Source: Alphaproteobacteria bacterium
GTDB lineage: Bacteria; Pseudomonadota; Alphaproteobacteria; Micavibrionales; Micavibrionaceae
Reading direction: 5' to 3'
DNA length: 64,000 bases
NCBI GenBank assembly: GCA_018399685.1
Contig: JAGYOK010000003.1
Span: 1-64,000, forward strand
Below, one piece after another: positions 10,257-19,372 of this stretch. Every line of letters begins with the position of its first letter. Within the stretch, counting starts at the first letter, position 1. Under the pieces are notes generated by a model, which searched no databases, was not told the origin of the DNA, and worked only from the letters and a program-made list of their open reading frames with translations. The translations under genes and the position numbers were made by a program.

Positions 10257-10697
10257 ATGAGCAAGATTGTAGAAATATATACTGATGGTGCATGTAGCGG
10301 AAATCCGGGGCCGGGCGGCTGGGGGGCAGTGCTTCGCTATAACGGGCATGAAAAGGAGCTGTGCGGCGGGGAGGCGGAGACCACCAATAACCGTATGGAG
10401 ATGATGGCTGTTATACAAGCTTTGGAGGCTTTAAAAAAACCATCGCAGGTTAAGATTTATACGGACAGCAAATACGTGATGGAGGGCATTACCAAGTGGA
10501 TTGACGGGTGGAAGGCCAAGGGCTGGAAAACGGCGGCGAAAAAGCCGGTGAAAAATCAAGAGCTTTGGCAGGAAATTGACAGGCTGGTGGATAAGCACTC
10601 GGTGGAGTTTGAGTGGGTGAAGGGGCATGCAGGCCATCCTGAGAATGAGCGTGCCGACGCTCTGGCTCGCGCGGGGATTCCTTCCTCACTATTGTGA
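10257..10697 (+). CDS. rnhA: ribonuclease HI
   Basis: Cuts the RNA strand of RNA-DNA hybrids. The catalytic carboxylates are in [16 protein letters not shown] (Asp), NNRMEMMA (Glu), YTDSKYV (Asp) and NERADALA (Asp). The 146-residue length is normal for a single-domain enzyme. The ATG at 10257 gives the family N-terminus [11 protein letters not shown]. An AGGAGA lies 14 bases upstream, rather far, and a TTG at 10245 is an alternative. It probably shares a transcript with ispH. Confidence 0.96.
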   Translation: MSKIVEIYTDGACSGNPGPGGWGAVLRYNGHEKELCGGEAETTNNRMEMMAVIQALEALKKPSQVKIYTDSKYVMEGITKWIDGWKAKGWKTAAKKPVKNQELWQEIDRLVDKHSVEFEWVKGHAGHPENERADALARAGIPSSLL

Positions 10698-10708
10698 GTG
10701 TATAATTT

Positions 10709-10726
10709 CTCCCCCTTGAGGGGGAG
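10709..10726. terminator. hairpin between convergent rnhA and PBP genes
   Basis: A perfect 7-bp GC-rich stem, CTCCCCC / GGGGGAG, with a TTGA loop lies in the 42-bp gap between the 3' ends of rnhA and the penicillin-binding protein gene. Position favours a two-way terminator, but no T-run follows on the plus strand, so a plain stabilising hairpin is possible. Confidence 0.45.
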
Positions 10727-10739
10727 GCAATGACGGGGG

Positions 10740-12782
10740 CTAGTTATTCAGATGTGAATAATCGCCTTTATTAGTCTGATCTTTTTGTCTTGAACTATCG
10801 CCCGATGAGAGGAGCTTTCCCAGCAAATTGCTGAAGCCGCCATCGCTTTTGTGACGGGTTTTTGCCGGATACGTGATCGGGTTTTTGCTTTGATGCGCGG
10901 CATTTATAACCTGAGCAAATATTTGCGCCGGAAGCCCGCCTCCTGTGATTTTGCGCATCGGGCTGTTATCATCGTTCCCCAGCCAGACAATGGCGGCGGC
11001 TTCACCCGAATATCCGGCGAACCATGCATCACGGTAGTCTTGGGATGTTCCGGTTTTTCCGTAGACAGGGAAGCTTTGCGCGGCTGCCCGTCCGGTGCCG
11101 GAGATCACGACTTCGCGGAGCAGGGATGAGAGCTCTTGTAAATGCCCGCGGTCGATAATGCGTGTATAGCTTGACGGCGGCGCTCTTTTGAACAAAACAT
11201 CACCATCATGTGTCGTGACGCTCGTAATTCCATAAGGATCAATTTGATAGCCGCCATTGGCAAAACTTGTGTAAACAGAAGCCATCTCCAGCATGGAAAT
11301 GCCGGAGCTGCCCAGACACAGGCTAAGGTTTCTTTGCATTTGAGAGGTTATGCCCAGATCATAAGCTGTACGCATTACGTGGCCTATTCCTACATCATCA
11401 CATAAACGTACGGTGGCGGTATTCATGGATTTTGCCAGTGCGTTTTTCAAGGTGACCTCGCCATAATAGTTATCGGCAAAATTGCCGGGGCGGTATTCAC
11501 CTTCTGTAATTGGCGCATCAAGTATAATATCTTCGGTGCTCCAGCCGCGCTCTAACGCAGTAAGATAGACCAGAGGCTTGAAGGCAGAGCCGGGGGGGCG
11601 GCGCGACTGAGTGGTGCGATTGAACTGGCTCCGGTTGTAGTTATAACCTCCGATCATGGTGGTAACAGCGCCGTCCGGCTGCATAACCAGCACCGCTCCT
11701 TGAGAAACAAAGCTCATCGCATCGGTGTTATCAATAGCATTGGTGAGTGCTGATTTTGCCTGATGGTGCGTTTTAAGATCCAGCGTCGTTTGCACAATCA
11801 TGTCAACGCCCGGAACTCCAATAATTTCATCCAGACCGCTGACAACCCAATCGGCAAAATAGCGCGCTGTACGCTGGTCATTGATATGTTTGTTAGGAAG
11901 CGAAATCACTATGCCTTCGTTTTTTATATCGCTTTGCTTGATATATCCGGCCTCGACCATTGAGCTCAAAACGAGGTTGGAGCGCTCAATAGCCAGCTTT
12001 GGATCATTGTGCGGGGAATATCTGGACGGGGCTTTAAGCAGTCCGGCCAGAACGGCGGCCTCACGCAATGTCACGTCTTTGGCGGATTTGCTGAAATAAA
12101 GCTGTGCCGCGGCTTCAAAGCCATAGGTGCCGGAGCCGAGATAAACCCTGTTCATATAGGCGCTTAATATTTCCTCTTTGCTCAGCTCTTGTTCCAGCCA
12201 GATGGCGAGCATGGCTTCCTTTATTTTGCGCGCTAATTTGCGCTCATGGCTGAGGAAAAGGTTCTTTGCCAGTTGTTGGGTAATTGTCGAGCCGCCCTGA
12301 ACAAAACGGCCTTTGCTGATATTTACTGTCATAGCGCGCAGGATGCCGAGTATATCAACGCCGGGGTGCGAGTAAAAACGCCGGTCTTCGGTTGCGATTA
12401 CAGCCTGAGGAAGATGCGGGGGTAAATCCTCAACCCTTATGTTCTGGCCTTTGCTTTCGCCGTAACGGGCAAACTCGGTTCCGTTAGAGGCCAGCAGGAT
12501 AATGGAGGGGCGGCGCTCAAACGTTGCGGAGCGAGTGATGTCGGGCAGGTCACGGGCAAACCAGAGCAAGGCTCCCGCCATAAATACCACAGCCCAGACC
12601 CCCAGCACAAAGCACCAGCGGAAAAAGACCACAGCCAATGAAGGTTTTTTTATCTGTGGCTGCCTTCTGCGCCTTTTGCCCGCGTTTGTTTGTTTGCGGG
12701 CTTGGGCTGAATTCTTAACTCCGGCAGATTTTTTGCCGGGTTTTTTTCTTTTTTTCTTTGTCGGTATTGTGCTTTTTGCCAT
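10740..12782 (-). CDS. class A penicillin-binding protein (PBP1A-like)
   Basis: Bifunctional peptidoglycan synthase in the inner membrane. A very basic cytoplasmic tail (1-45) and one membrane segment (about 50-74) are followed by a GT51 transglycosylase domain with Glu132 in TEDRRFYSHPG and the QQLAKNLFL motif. The transpeptidase domain has SAFK (Ser399, Lys402), SMN (452-454) and KTGTS (from 576). Length 680 is shorter than E. coli PBP1A and resembles the compact alphaproteobacterial forms; the C-terminus is a low-complexity polar tail. A MITE-like element lies directly upstream of the gene and may separate it from its promoter. Confidence 0.93.
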   Translation of the reverse strand: MAKSTIPTKKKRKKPGKKSAGVKNSAQARKQTNAGKRRRRQPQIKKPSLAVVFFRWCFVLGVWAVVFMAGALLWFARDLPDITRSATFERRPSIILLASNGTEFARYGESKGQNIRVEDLPPHLPQAVIATEDRRFYSHPGVDILGILRAMTVNISKGRFVQGGSTITQQLAKNLFLSHERKLARKIKEAMLAIWLEQELSKEEILSAYMNRVYLGSGTYGFEAAAQLYFSKSAKDVTLREAAVLAGLLKAPSRYSPHNDPKLAIERSNLVLSSMVEAGYIKQSDIKNEGIVISLPNKHINDQRTARYFADWVVSGLDEIIGVPGVDMIVQTTLDLKTHHQAKSALTNAIDNTDAMSFVSQGAVLVMQPDGAVTTMIGGYNYNRSQFNRTTQSRRPPGSAFKPLVYLTALERGWSTEDIILDAPITEGEYRPGNFADNYYGEVTLKNALAKSMNTATVRLCDDVGIGHVMRTAYDLGITSQMQRNLSLCLGSSGISMLEMASVYTSFANGGYQIDPYGITSVTTHDGDVLFKRAPPSSYTRIIDRGHLQELSSLLREVVISGTGRAAAQSFPVYGKTGTSQDYRDAWFAGYSGEAAAIVWLGNDDNSPMRKITGGGLPAQIFAQVINAAHQSKNPITYPAKTRHKSDGGFSNLLGKLLSSGDSSRQKDQTNKGDYSHLNN

Positions 12783-12806
12783 ATTTTTTATTTAGCCGAA
12801 TTTTCT

Positions 12807-13087
12807 TTTAGGGTCAGGACCTATTAATTATATCCATTCTGCGCCTGTCAAATTTTTAGTAAATGGAAGCCAAAACCGCGCAGGGCATAGCCGTAGCTAC
12901 GTTCAAGCGGTTTTGGCGATCAGATACAAAAATTTGCGGCGCCCTGACGGGTTCCATTATATAAGGCAAATTACCTTCTTTTTTGGCCTTTGAATATGCT
13001 ACGGCATGTCCTTCAGTCCAAAAAATTGATCCTTTGCCTTATATAATGGAACAGAATTGTACATAATTAATAGGTCCTGACCCTAAA
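12807..13087. repeat. 281-bp MITE-like palindromic element
   Basis: Perfect 25-bp terminal inverted repeats (12807-12831 and 13063-13087) begin with TTTAGGGTCAGGACC. Inside are two further nested palindromes: a 19-bp perfect pair at 12952-12970 / 13033-13051, and an 11-bp perfect pair GCCAAAACCGC / GCGGTTTTGGC at 12869-12879 / 12907-12917, the latter flanked by a second imperfect stem (12841-12857 / 928-943 of the same block). There is no open frame of note. The layout suggests a non-autonomous transposable element or a cloverleaf-like repeat. It fills nearly all of the gap between the PBP gene and a small membrane protein gene. Confidence 0.75.
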
Positions 13088-13105
13088 GGCAAGCTTCGCT
13101 GACCC

Positions 13106-13438
13106 TTAGGAATCAAATTCAGATAAAGTATTAAGTTCCCTGCGTAAGTGTGCTTTTCTTATGCGCTTTTTAAGATCGCGCTCCTCAAGATCACCTTGTT
13201 TCCTTAATGCCAGAATCGAAAGGATCGGCGGTATAAACAGAAGCATCGCCAGAAAAACATCACTGCCATAGCTTTGCGAAAGAGCCATACTAGCAACAAT
13301 AATCATTATAATGTTTGCAATATAAGCAAGTATGCGTACAAAAAATCCATCACCACCCTTTTTAAAGTTCGGGCAGCATATTTTTTTGCCGGTATCCGTG
13401 GTAATTTCGGAATAGCCGTTCTTGGTTTCTTCTGACAT
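13106..13438 (-). CDS. small membrane protein, unknown
   Basis: A 110-residue protein with two close hydrophobic segments (about 40-60 and 65-82) and a highly charged C-terminal helix (DLEERDLKKRIRKAHLRREL). A CCPNFKKGG stretch precedes the first segment. The ATG at 13438 is chosen over an upstream one at 13468 because GGAG lies seven bases before it. No family recognised. Its 3' end is 18 bp from the terminal repeat of the 281-bp element. Confidence 0.62.
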   Translation of the reverse strand: MSEETKNGYSEITTDTGKKICCPNFKKGGDGFFVRILAYIANIIMIIVASMALSQSYGSDVFLAMLLFIPPILSILALRKQGDLEERDLKKRIRKAHLRRELNTLSEFDS

Positions 13439-13532
13439 TTCAAGTCTCCATTTTTTCAGTATCGCCATAACCCGGAAGGTTGTGTTATAACAATAGCTCA
13501 GATCATCTTTATTTCAAACAAGGGGATTTATT

Positions 13533-15239
13533 ATGTGCCGCTTTTTGTACTCTTCTAGAACAGCCTTATTTGCTCTTTTCGCTTTTTTATATGCAAGCGC
13601 ATTTTTAAGCCTTCCGGCGCACGCTGCGGAAATCGTTGTGGATAGCCATGTAAGAGCGGTTACGGTTTACAATGATCGCGCAACTTTAACGCGCAGCGCA
13701 AAAGTAGAAATCCCTGCCGGAGCGCATACGCTTGTTTTTAAGGGCATTCCTTTAAATATTTACACGGATTCACTACGCGCTCAGGGAGCTTCTTCCGCGG
13801 ATGTCGTCTTCGGCGCGCTGGAGCATAAACGTGATTCATCGGAAGATTATATCGTTCCCAAAGAAAAAGAACTTAATGCACAAATTGAAAAGCTGGAAGA
13901 TGAGAACAAACTCCATCAGGCGGATAAAAGCTCTCTTTTCTCGGCTAAAACATTTTTAGAAAATATCGGGAGGACAGCCTCTTTGCGAGAAAACGAGGAA
14001 ATCGCCAAACTGGAATTAAACCCGGAGGCGTGGGGCGGAGCGGCAGACAGCCTTACGATGAAACTTTCGGAAAACCTGAAAGCCGATCTGGCGCTGGATA
14101 TTAAAATTCGTGATAATAAGCGCAAAATAGAAAACCTTAGAAATGAATTGCGTGGTTTGCGCACAGGGCAAAAGCAAAGCTATAGCGTCTCATTGCCGTT
14201 TGAATCCAGTAATGCAACGACGCTTGATGTTGATTTGCTGTACCAGATATCGAACGTCGGCTGGCAGCCAATATATGACGCGCGCCTCGATGTTAATAGC
14301 GGTAAGCTGGATCTGGTGCAGTATGGCTCTTTGTGGCAGCGCACTGGCGAGGATTGGGAAGATGTTAAATTGACGCTCTCTACCGCGCAGCCCAGCCGCG
14401 GAGCAGGCCTGCCGGATTTATCAACGCATTGGGTTTCGCTCTATCAACAAAGGCAGCGCATAAATGAAAATGCACGTTCTGTATTGGGGGCAGTAGGGGG
14501 CGGAGCGCCAATGACCACTTTTAAAAGCATGGCAATGGAAGATAAAATGGAAATGGATAGTGCACAGGAACCAAGAGAAGCGAGTTTCCAAAGCGCCCAA
14601 ATCAACACAGAAGGATTTGTCGGCGAATATGTTATCCCCGGCCCTGTTGATGTGAAGGCGGACGGCACCAGAGCAAAAGTTCTTATTGGAAACTTTGAGA
14701 CGGAAAATACTTTGGAAGTACAGGTTAAACCTCAGATGAGCGCTCAGGGATATCTTGTGGCCAAAGCTGAGCTAAAGGGCGAGGCTCCGGTATTGCCGGG
14801 CAAGGTAAGTCTGTTCCGCGACGGAGCTTATATCGGGCAGAGCTATACGGAAATGCTGCGCCCCGGCGATGAGGCACAGCTTGCTTTTGGCATTGATGAT
14901 AATATCTCGGTTACGCGCAACATGATTGTAGACAAGCGTAGCGAGGCAGGCATGATCTCTAAAAGCAACGTTCAGGAGCGCGGCTTTGTAACTCGTATCA
15001 AGAGCTTGCACAAAAAGCCGGTTTTACTGGCCGTTCTTGAAACTATCCCCACCGCAACGGATGAGAAGATCACTGTTACAATTCTTAAAGACAAAACCAC
15101 ACCATCTTATGAAAGCGATGTAGACGATGTAAAAGGTCTGTTGCGCTGGTCTATGGAGCTTCAGCCAAAAGAAGAAAAAGAAATCAAACTCGGCTGGGAA
15201 GTATCATGGCCTAAGGATGATGCGATATCAGGGCTTTAA
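13533..15239 (+). CDS. MuiA-family protein (DUF4140/DUF4139)
   Basis: Exported protein of the mucoidy-inhibitor MuiA family. Signal peptide at about 1-31 (AHA-AE cleavage). The N-terminal DUF4140 begins VDSHVRAVTVYNDRATLTR. A long charged coiled coil (about 105-205) follows. The C-terminal DUF4139 beta domain includes NVGWQPIYDARLDV and ends with an LGWEVSWP-type strand, as expected. Length 568 is normal. The ribosome site is AAGGGGA. It stands just before the CckA-like kinase (51 nt). Biochemical role in the family is not established; envelope function is inferred from the signal peptide. Confidence 0.85.
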   Translation: MCRFLYSSRTALFALFAFLYASAFLSLPAHAAEIVVDSHVRAVTVYNDRATLTRSAKVEIPAGAHTLVFKGIPLNIYTDSLRAQGASSADVVFGALEHKRDSSEDYIVPKEKELNAQIEKLEDENKLHQADKSSLFSAKTFLENIGRTASLRENEEIAKLELNPEAWGGAADSLTMKLSENLKADLALDIKIRDNKRKIENLRNELRGLRTGQKQSYSVSLPFESSNATTLDVDLLYQISNVGWQPIYDARLDVNSGKLDLVQYGSLWQRTGEDWEDVKLTLSTAQPSRGAGLPDLSTHWVSLYQQRQRINENARSVLGAVGGGAPMTTFKSMAMEDKMEMDSAQEPREASFQSAQINTEGFVGEYVIPGPVDVKADGTRAKVLIGNFETENTLEVQVKPQMSAQGYLVAKAELKGEAPVLPGKVSLFRDGAYIGQSYTEMLRPGDEAQLAFGIDDNISVTRNMIVDKRSEAGMISKSNVQERGFVTRIKSLHKKPVLLAVLETIPTATDEKITVTILKDKTTPSYESDVDDVKGLLRWSMELQPKEEKEIKLGWEVSWPKDDAISGL

Positions 15240-15289
15240 GGGGCACTTTATATATATGTATATAAAGTATAAGGACAAAAAAGGTTAGA

Positions 15290-17791
15290 ATGAGCACAGA
15301 TCATACTGAATTCATAAATCGTCACCGCAGGACAGTTGTCCACACACCTAAAAAAAAGCACAACAACCTCCATATGGTGCTTTTGTTGGGGATCGTCCTT
15401 TTATATCTGGTGTCCTTGATATACATCGTGCGCCTTGCACATATTGATCAAAGCACAATCATTCTTTCGGTGAGCGTCTTTTTACTTGCCAGCGCGCTGG
15501 CTTTTGTTGCGCGCCGGACGCAAAACCTGCAAAGACGGCAGGAAAAAGAGCTGGTTTTGCTGGGAGAAGTCTTCGAAGGAAGCCGAGGCGGGCGCCTGAT
15601 TGCCGATAGCGCGGACAACACACTTTATTGTAACCAGAAATTCAAAGAGCTGTGCGCCTCAAAGGATAACAGCACCTATAGCGGGCTTGTCCAGATGTTC
15701 TCCGGCAACGATCAGGCGGAATCCCTGTTTCTGGCCTTGAGCGATCAGGCACATCGGGGGCTGGCCGACTCTATAGAACTATACTGTGACAAGCAGGATT
15801 TTGAAGGCTGGTATCAGGTTTCAGCACAACCCGTCGCAGGCCATGCGGGATATATTCACTGGCGCATTGACAACGTTACCGAGAAATACACCGCAGACCG
15901 CGCCGTGCGTGAAGAGCGGGAAAAGCTGATAGACTTCACGGATAACGCTCCGGTCGGGTTTTATGTCGTGGATGAAAAGGGAAAGTTCTTATTCGCTAAC
16001 GCAACGCTGGCGCGATGGCTCGGCGCCGATCTGAAAAAGCTGCTGGAGAGCGGACATCTTCACACCTATCTGGAAGAACCTCCTGAAAAGGGTAGGCCGT
16101 ATGATTTGATAGAATCAGGCGGTGATAAACAACTGGTCGAGATAGAAATGAAAGGCTCTGGAGGCAGGACTTTCCTTGCTTCTATCAACCACAACGTCAT
16201 AAAAAATGAAGACGGCACAGTGCGCACGCGCGCGGTTGTCCATGATCTTACGTCAGAGCGGGCAATGCGCCGCGCTCTTAAAGCTTCCGAAGATCGCTTC
16301 CGCCGCTTTTATGAAGAAGCCCCGCTGGGGATTGTGCTGGTCAATGATGACGGCATGATTGAAGACTGTAACAGCCAGTTTGCCGGCATGATGGATCGTA
16401 AGCGCAGCAAGCTGGAGGGAAAGCACTTTAAGCTGTTGATCTCTGATGCTGACCGTGAGCGCGTGCTTGATGCGATGAAGCATATGCAGGAAGGCCAGCC
16501 AATGGAAGAAGCTCTGGAAGTTTCTCTTCAGGGCAGGGATGAGCGCGAAATAGCAACGCAGCTTCATGCACGCCGTCTGGCCGATGGAGGATCAACAGTT
16601 CTCCACTTTATAGACGTTACCGAGAAAAAATCGCTTGAACGGCAATTTGTGCAGTCGCAGAAAATGCAGGCTGTTGGCCAGCTCGCTGGCGGTATAGCGC
16701 ATGATTTCAACAATCTGCTAACCGCTATTATAGGATTTTGTGATCTTCTGTTGCTGCGGCACAAGCCGGGGGATTCCTCCTTTGGCGATATTATGCAGAT
16801 AAAGCAGAACTCTAACCGCGCCTCTAATCTGGTGCGGCAGCTTCTCGCTTTCTCAAGACAGCAAACACTGCGCCCGCGCGTTCACGATATAACCGATATC
16901 CTGACCGAACTTTCTCACCTGCTGCGGCGGTTGATTGGCGCAAACATAGAGCTTGATATGGTGCACGGCTCTGATCTTGGCCTCATAAAGGTTGATGAAG
17001 GGCAAATGGAGCAGGTTCTTATTAACCTCGTTGTTAATGCCCGCGACGCAATGAAAGAAGTCGGCCACTTGTCCATCACAACCGAAAACTTCACAAACCG
17101 TGAAGAGATCAGCGTTATGGAAGAGGAAATGCCGCCGGGACACTGGGTTCTTATCAAAATTTCCGACACTGGCTGCGGCATTAGTAAAGACAATATAGGC
17201 CGTATTCTTGAACCGTTCTTTACGACTAAAGGGGTCGGGGAAGGTACAGGCCTTGGATTAGCGACAGTTTACGGGATTATCCGCCAAACCGGCGGCTATC
17301 TGGATATAAAAAGCACTGTGGGAAAGGGCACAACCTTCTACGTTTATTTGCCGCGTATCTCCGAAAGCGAGGAAGAAGAGGAGGAAGAACATACTTTCGA
17401 AGAGGATAGCGCCAAAGATCTTACCGGCTCCGAGCGGATATTGCTCGTGGAAGATGAAGCCGCCGTCCGTACTTTTGCACAACGCGCGCTGGTTAATAAG
17501 GGCTATGAGGTTCTGTGCGCCGAGAGTGGAGATCTGGCTCTGGAAATGCTCAAAACCGAGGATCTGGATAAGATTGACCTTCTTATCACCGACGTTGTGA
17601 TGCCCGGAATTGACGGGCCTATTCTTGCACAACGGATTCGCCAGAGTAGCCCTAACCTGAAGATCATCTTTATTTCTGGCTATACCGAAGACAAGCTCAA
17701 AGAATATATGGGCGAAAACACGTATTTTCTCCCCAAACCCTTTACCCTCAAGGCTCTTGCCGCCAAGGTAAAAGAGGTTCTGGTGGGATAG
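15290..17791 (+). CDS. cckA: CckA-like hybrid sensor histidine kinase
   Basis: Two membrane segments near 28-75 are followed by three PAS-type regions (about 95-200, 215-330, 335-450), the HisKA motif with His471 in GGIAHDFNNLLTAI, a HATPase domain with VINARD-type N box, DTGCGI and GTGLGLATVYG, and a C-terminal receiver with phospho-acceptor Asp768 and the Lys in LPKPF. The HisKA and receiver match CckA, which through ChpT controls CtrA in alphaproteobacteria. Length 833 exceeds Caulobacter CckA (691) because of the added PAS region. An acidic linker (SESEEEEEEE) joins kinase and receiver. No chpT or ctrA in the window, so orthology is inferred. Confidence 0.85.
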   Translation: MSTDHTEFINRHRRTVVHTPKKKHNNLHMVLLLGIVLLYLVSLIYIVRLAHIDQSTIILSVSVFLLASALAFVARRTQNLQRRQEKELVLLGEVFEGSRGGRLIADSADNTLYCNQKFKELCASKDNSTYSGLVQMFSGNDQAESLFLALSDQAHRGLADSIELYCDKQDFEGWYQVSAQPVAGHAGYIHWRIDNVTEKYTADRAVREEREKLIDFTDNAPVGFYVVDEKGKFLFANATLARWLGADLKKLLESGHLHTYLEEPPEKGRPYDLIESGGDKQLVEIEMKGSGGRTFLASINHNVIKNEDGTVRTRAVVHDLTSERAMRRALKASEDRFRRFYEEAPLGIVLVNDDGMIEDCNSQFAGMMDRKRSKLEGKHFKLLISDADRERVLDAMKHMQEGQPMEEALEVSLQGRDEREIATQLHARRLADGGSTVLHFIDVTEKKSLERQFVQSQKMQAVGQLAGGIAHDFNNLLTAIIGFCDLLLLRHKPGDSSFGDIMQIKQNSNRASNLVRQLLAFSRQQTLRPRVHDITDILTELSHLLRRLIGANIELDMVHGSDLGLIKVDEGQMEQVLINLVVNARDAMKEVGHLSITTENFTNREEISVMEEEMPPGHWVLIKISDTGCGISKDNIGRILEPFFTTKGVGEGTGLGLATVYGIIRQTGGYLDIKSTVGKGTTFYVYLPRISESEEEEEEEHTFEEDSAKDLTGSERILLVEDEAAVRTFAQRALVNKGYEVLCAESGDLALEMLKTEDLDKIDLLITDVVMPGIDGPILAQRIRQSSPNLKIIFISGYTEDKLKEYMGENTYFLPKPFTLKALAAKVKEVLVG

Positions 17792-17801
17792 ATTTTTTTT
17801 C

Positions 17802-17856
17802 GTTCTCTTTCTGTACTTTTACCCTTGACGCGAGAACAAAGTATGTACATTATGAT
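17802..17856 (+). promoter_or_regulatory. recA promoter with candidate LexA boxes
   Basis: TTGACG (17825-17830) and CATTAT (17848-17853) with a 17-bp spacer form a plausible sigma-70 promoter 80 bp before recA. Two candidates for the alphaproteobacterial LexA box (GTTC-N7-GTTC) flank it: GTTC-N7-GTAC at 17802-17816, and, on the other strand, GTAC-N7-GTTC at 17834-17848, the latter lying in the spacer and -10. Each has one mismatch to consensus. SOS control is expected for recA; the assignment is by pattern only. Confidence 0.45.
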
Positions 17857-17932
17857 GTGCATAAGCGCGATGTGGATTCGCTGGAAATCATTTGCACAAC
17901 GCAGGTAACTATGCGAAAAGGGAGACATAGCC

Positions 17933-19063
17933 ATGAATGTTACACAGCTCCATCAAGATAAGACAAGTAAGGATTCCAATATGACCGGTAACAATGCCGA
18001 AAAGCAAAAAGCTTTGGATGCAGCCCTTTCACAGATTGAACGCGCCTTTGGCAAAGGCTCGATTATGAAGATGAATGACGGCCAGAAAATCGAAGTGGAA
18101 ACGGTTTCCACCGGATCGCTTGGGCTTGATATAGGCCTTGGTATCGGTGGCTTGCCAAGGGGGCGTATTATCGAAGTGTACGGGCCGGAAAGCTCTGGAA
18201 AGACAACACTGGCTTTGCACGTGATTGCAGAAGCGCAAAAAAACGGGGGCACATGCGCGATTGTGGATGCGGAGCATGCTTTGGATCCCGGCTATGCTAA
18301 AAAGCTGGGCGTGGATATTGATAATCTTCTTATTTCTCAACCCGATGCAGGAGAGCAAGCTTTGGAGATCACCGATACGCTTGTACGTTCCGGCGCTCTG
18401 GATGTTCTGGTTGTCGACTCCGTGGCGGCGCTCGTGCCGCGTGCCGAGCTTGAAGGAGAGATGGGTGATTCCCACATGGGATTGCAAGCCCGTTTGATGT
18501 CTCAGGCTTTGCGTAAACTCACAGGTTCGATCTCCCGCTCGCGTACTATCGTGATCTTTATTAACCAGATACGTATGAAAATTGGCGTGATGTTTGGCTC
18601 GCCTGAAACTACGACCGGTGGAAACGCTCTTAAATTTTATGCCTCTGTACGCCTTGATATCCGCCGTATTGGCGCAATCAAAAACAAGGACGAGATTGTT
18701 GGTAACCAGACTCGCGTAAAAGTCGTCAAAAACAAGATGGCACCGCCCTTCCGTCAGGTTGAATTTGATATTATGTACGGGGAGGGGATCTCCAAATTAG
18801 GGGAGCTTATTGATCTGGGGGTAAAAGCCAATCTGGTGGAAAAAGCCGGATCATGGTTTTCTTATGATGGCCAGAGAGTTGGTCAGGGGCGCGAAAATGC
18901 GAAAGACTTTTTACGCGAAAACCCCAAGATTGCAGCCAAGCTGGAAAAACAAATACGCGCTGATGCTGGCCTTATCGCAGAAGAGATGCTCGGCGGAACA
19001 GCAAAAACGGCGGAAAAACCGGTAAAGAAAGCGGAAGAAACGGCTGCTGCTGATAACGGATAA
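17933..19063 (+). CDS. recA: recombinase RecA
   Basis: Strand-exchange protein and SOS coprotease. Walker A GPESSGKT is at 84-91, Walker B is [12 protein letters not shown], and the RecA signature [14 protein letters not shown] and DNA-binding loop region [16 protein letters not shown] are intact. The chosen ATG has a GGGAG site; a later ATG (17981) has none. The 376-residue product therefore has about 15 extra residues at the N-terminus compared with E. coli, and a Lys/Glu/Ala-rich tail replaces the usual acidic tail. A palindrome begins five bases after the stop. Confidence 0.98.
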   Translation: MNVTQLHQDKTSKDSNMTGNNAEKQKALDAALSQIERAFGKGSIMKMNDGQKIEVETVSTGSLGLDIGLGIGGLPRGRIIEVYGPESSGKTTLALHVIAEAQKNGGTCAIVDAEHALDPGYAKKLGVDIDNLLISQPDAGEQALEITDTLVRSGALDVLVVDSVAALVPRAELEGEMGDSHMGLQARLMSQALRKLTGSISRSRTIVIFINQIRMKIGVMFGSPETTTGGNALKFYASVRLDIRRIGAIKNKDEIVGNQTRVKVVKNKMAPPFRQVEFDIMYGEGISKLGELIDLGVKANLVEKAGSWFSYDGQRVGQGRENAKDFLRENPKIAAKLEKQIRADAGLIAEEMLGGTAKTAEKPVKKAEETAAADNG

Positions 19064-19067
19064 TTTA

Positions 19068-19095
19068 GGTTCTGACCCTAGCAGGGTCAGAAACC
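19068..19095 (+). terminator. hairpin after recA
   Basis: A 10-bp perfect stem (TTCTGACCCT / AGGGTCAGAA) with an AGC loop, extended by two more pairs across a one-base bulge, starts five bases after the recA stop. A short CCCTTT follows instead of a proper T-run, so it is only a probable terminator. The arm sequence GGTTCTGACCCT is nearly the same as the terminal repeat of the 281-bp element at 12807-13087. Confidence 0.5.
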
Positions 19096-19372
19096 CTTTA
19101 CGCGGGCTTGTGGCGGCGGGGCTTGCTGCGGCGGGTCATGATCAACGTGGCCGTGATAAGCCGAGGGCGTAGATAACGGGTCATTCCTGATCTTATACTA
19201 ATTCGCCTTCTTCGCATGAGTTCGCCCGCCTTCGATCTCGCCGTGCTCAGCTAGAGGTAGGTCGGCTGTGTTTAAGCGCGGATCGCCCCCTTGGACGCCT
19301 CTGCTCATGCCTCGCCTTGGAAGCCTGCTCATGCTTTGAATGCAAAATGGTATTATATAGCGCCGTGGAGGA
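19096..19372. other. unassigned GC-rich intergenic stretch
   Basis: Between the recA hairpin and smpB lie some 280 bases without a convincing gene. It is more GC-rich than flanking intergenic DNA. It contains two near copies of CTTGGAxGCCTxTGCTCATGC around 19291-19337, and GGGTCAT twice (19133 and 19180 region). I looked for a permuted tmRNA because smpB is adjacent, but no T-loop TTCGA/CCA combination was found. Confidence 0.4.

Noticed and set aside
19096-19372. Permuted tmRNA between recA and smpB
   Set aside because: No T-loop, CCA piece or tag-coding pattern could be found.
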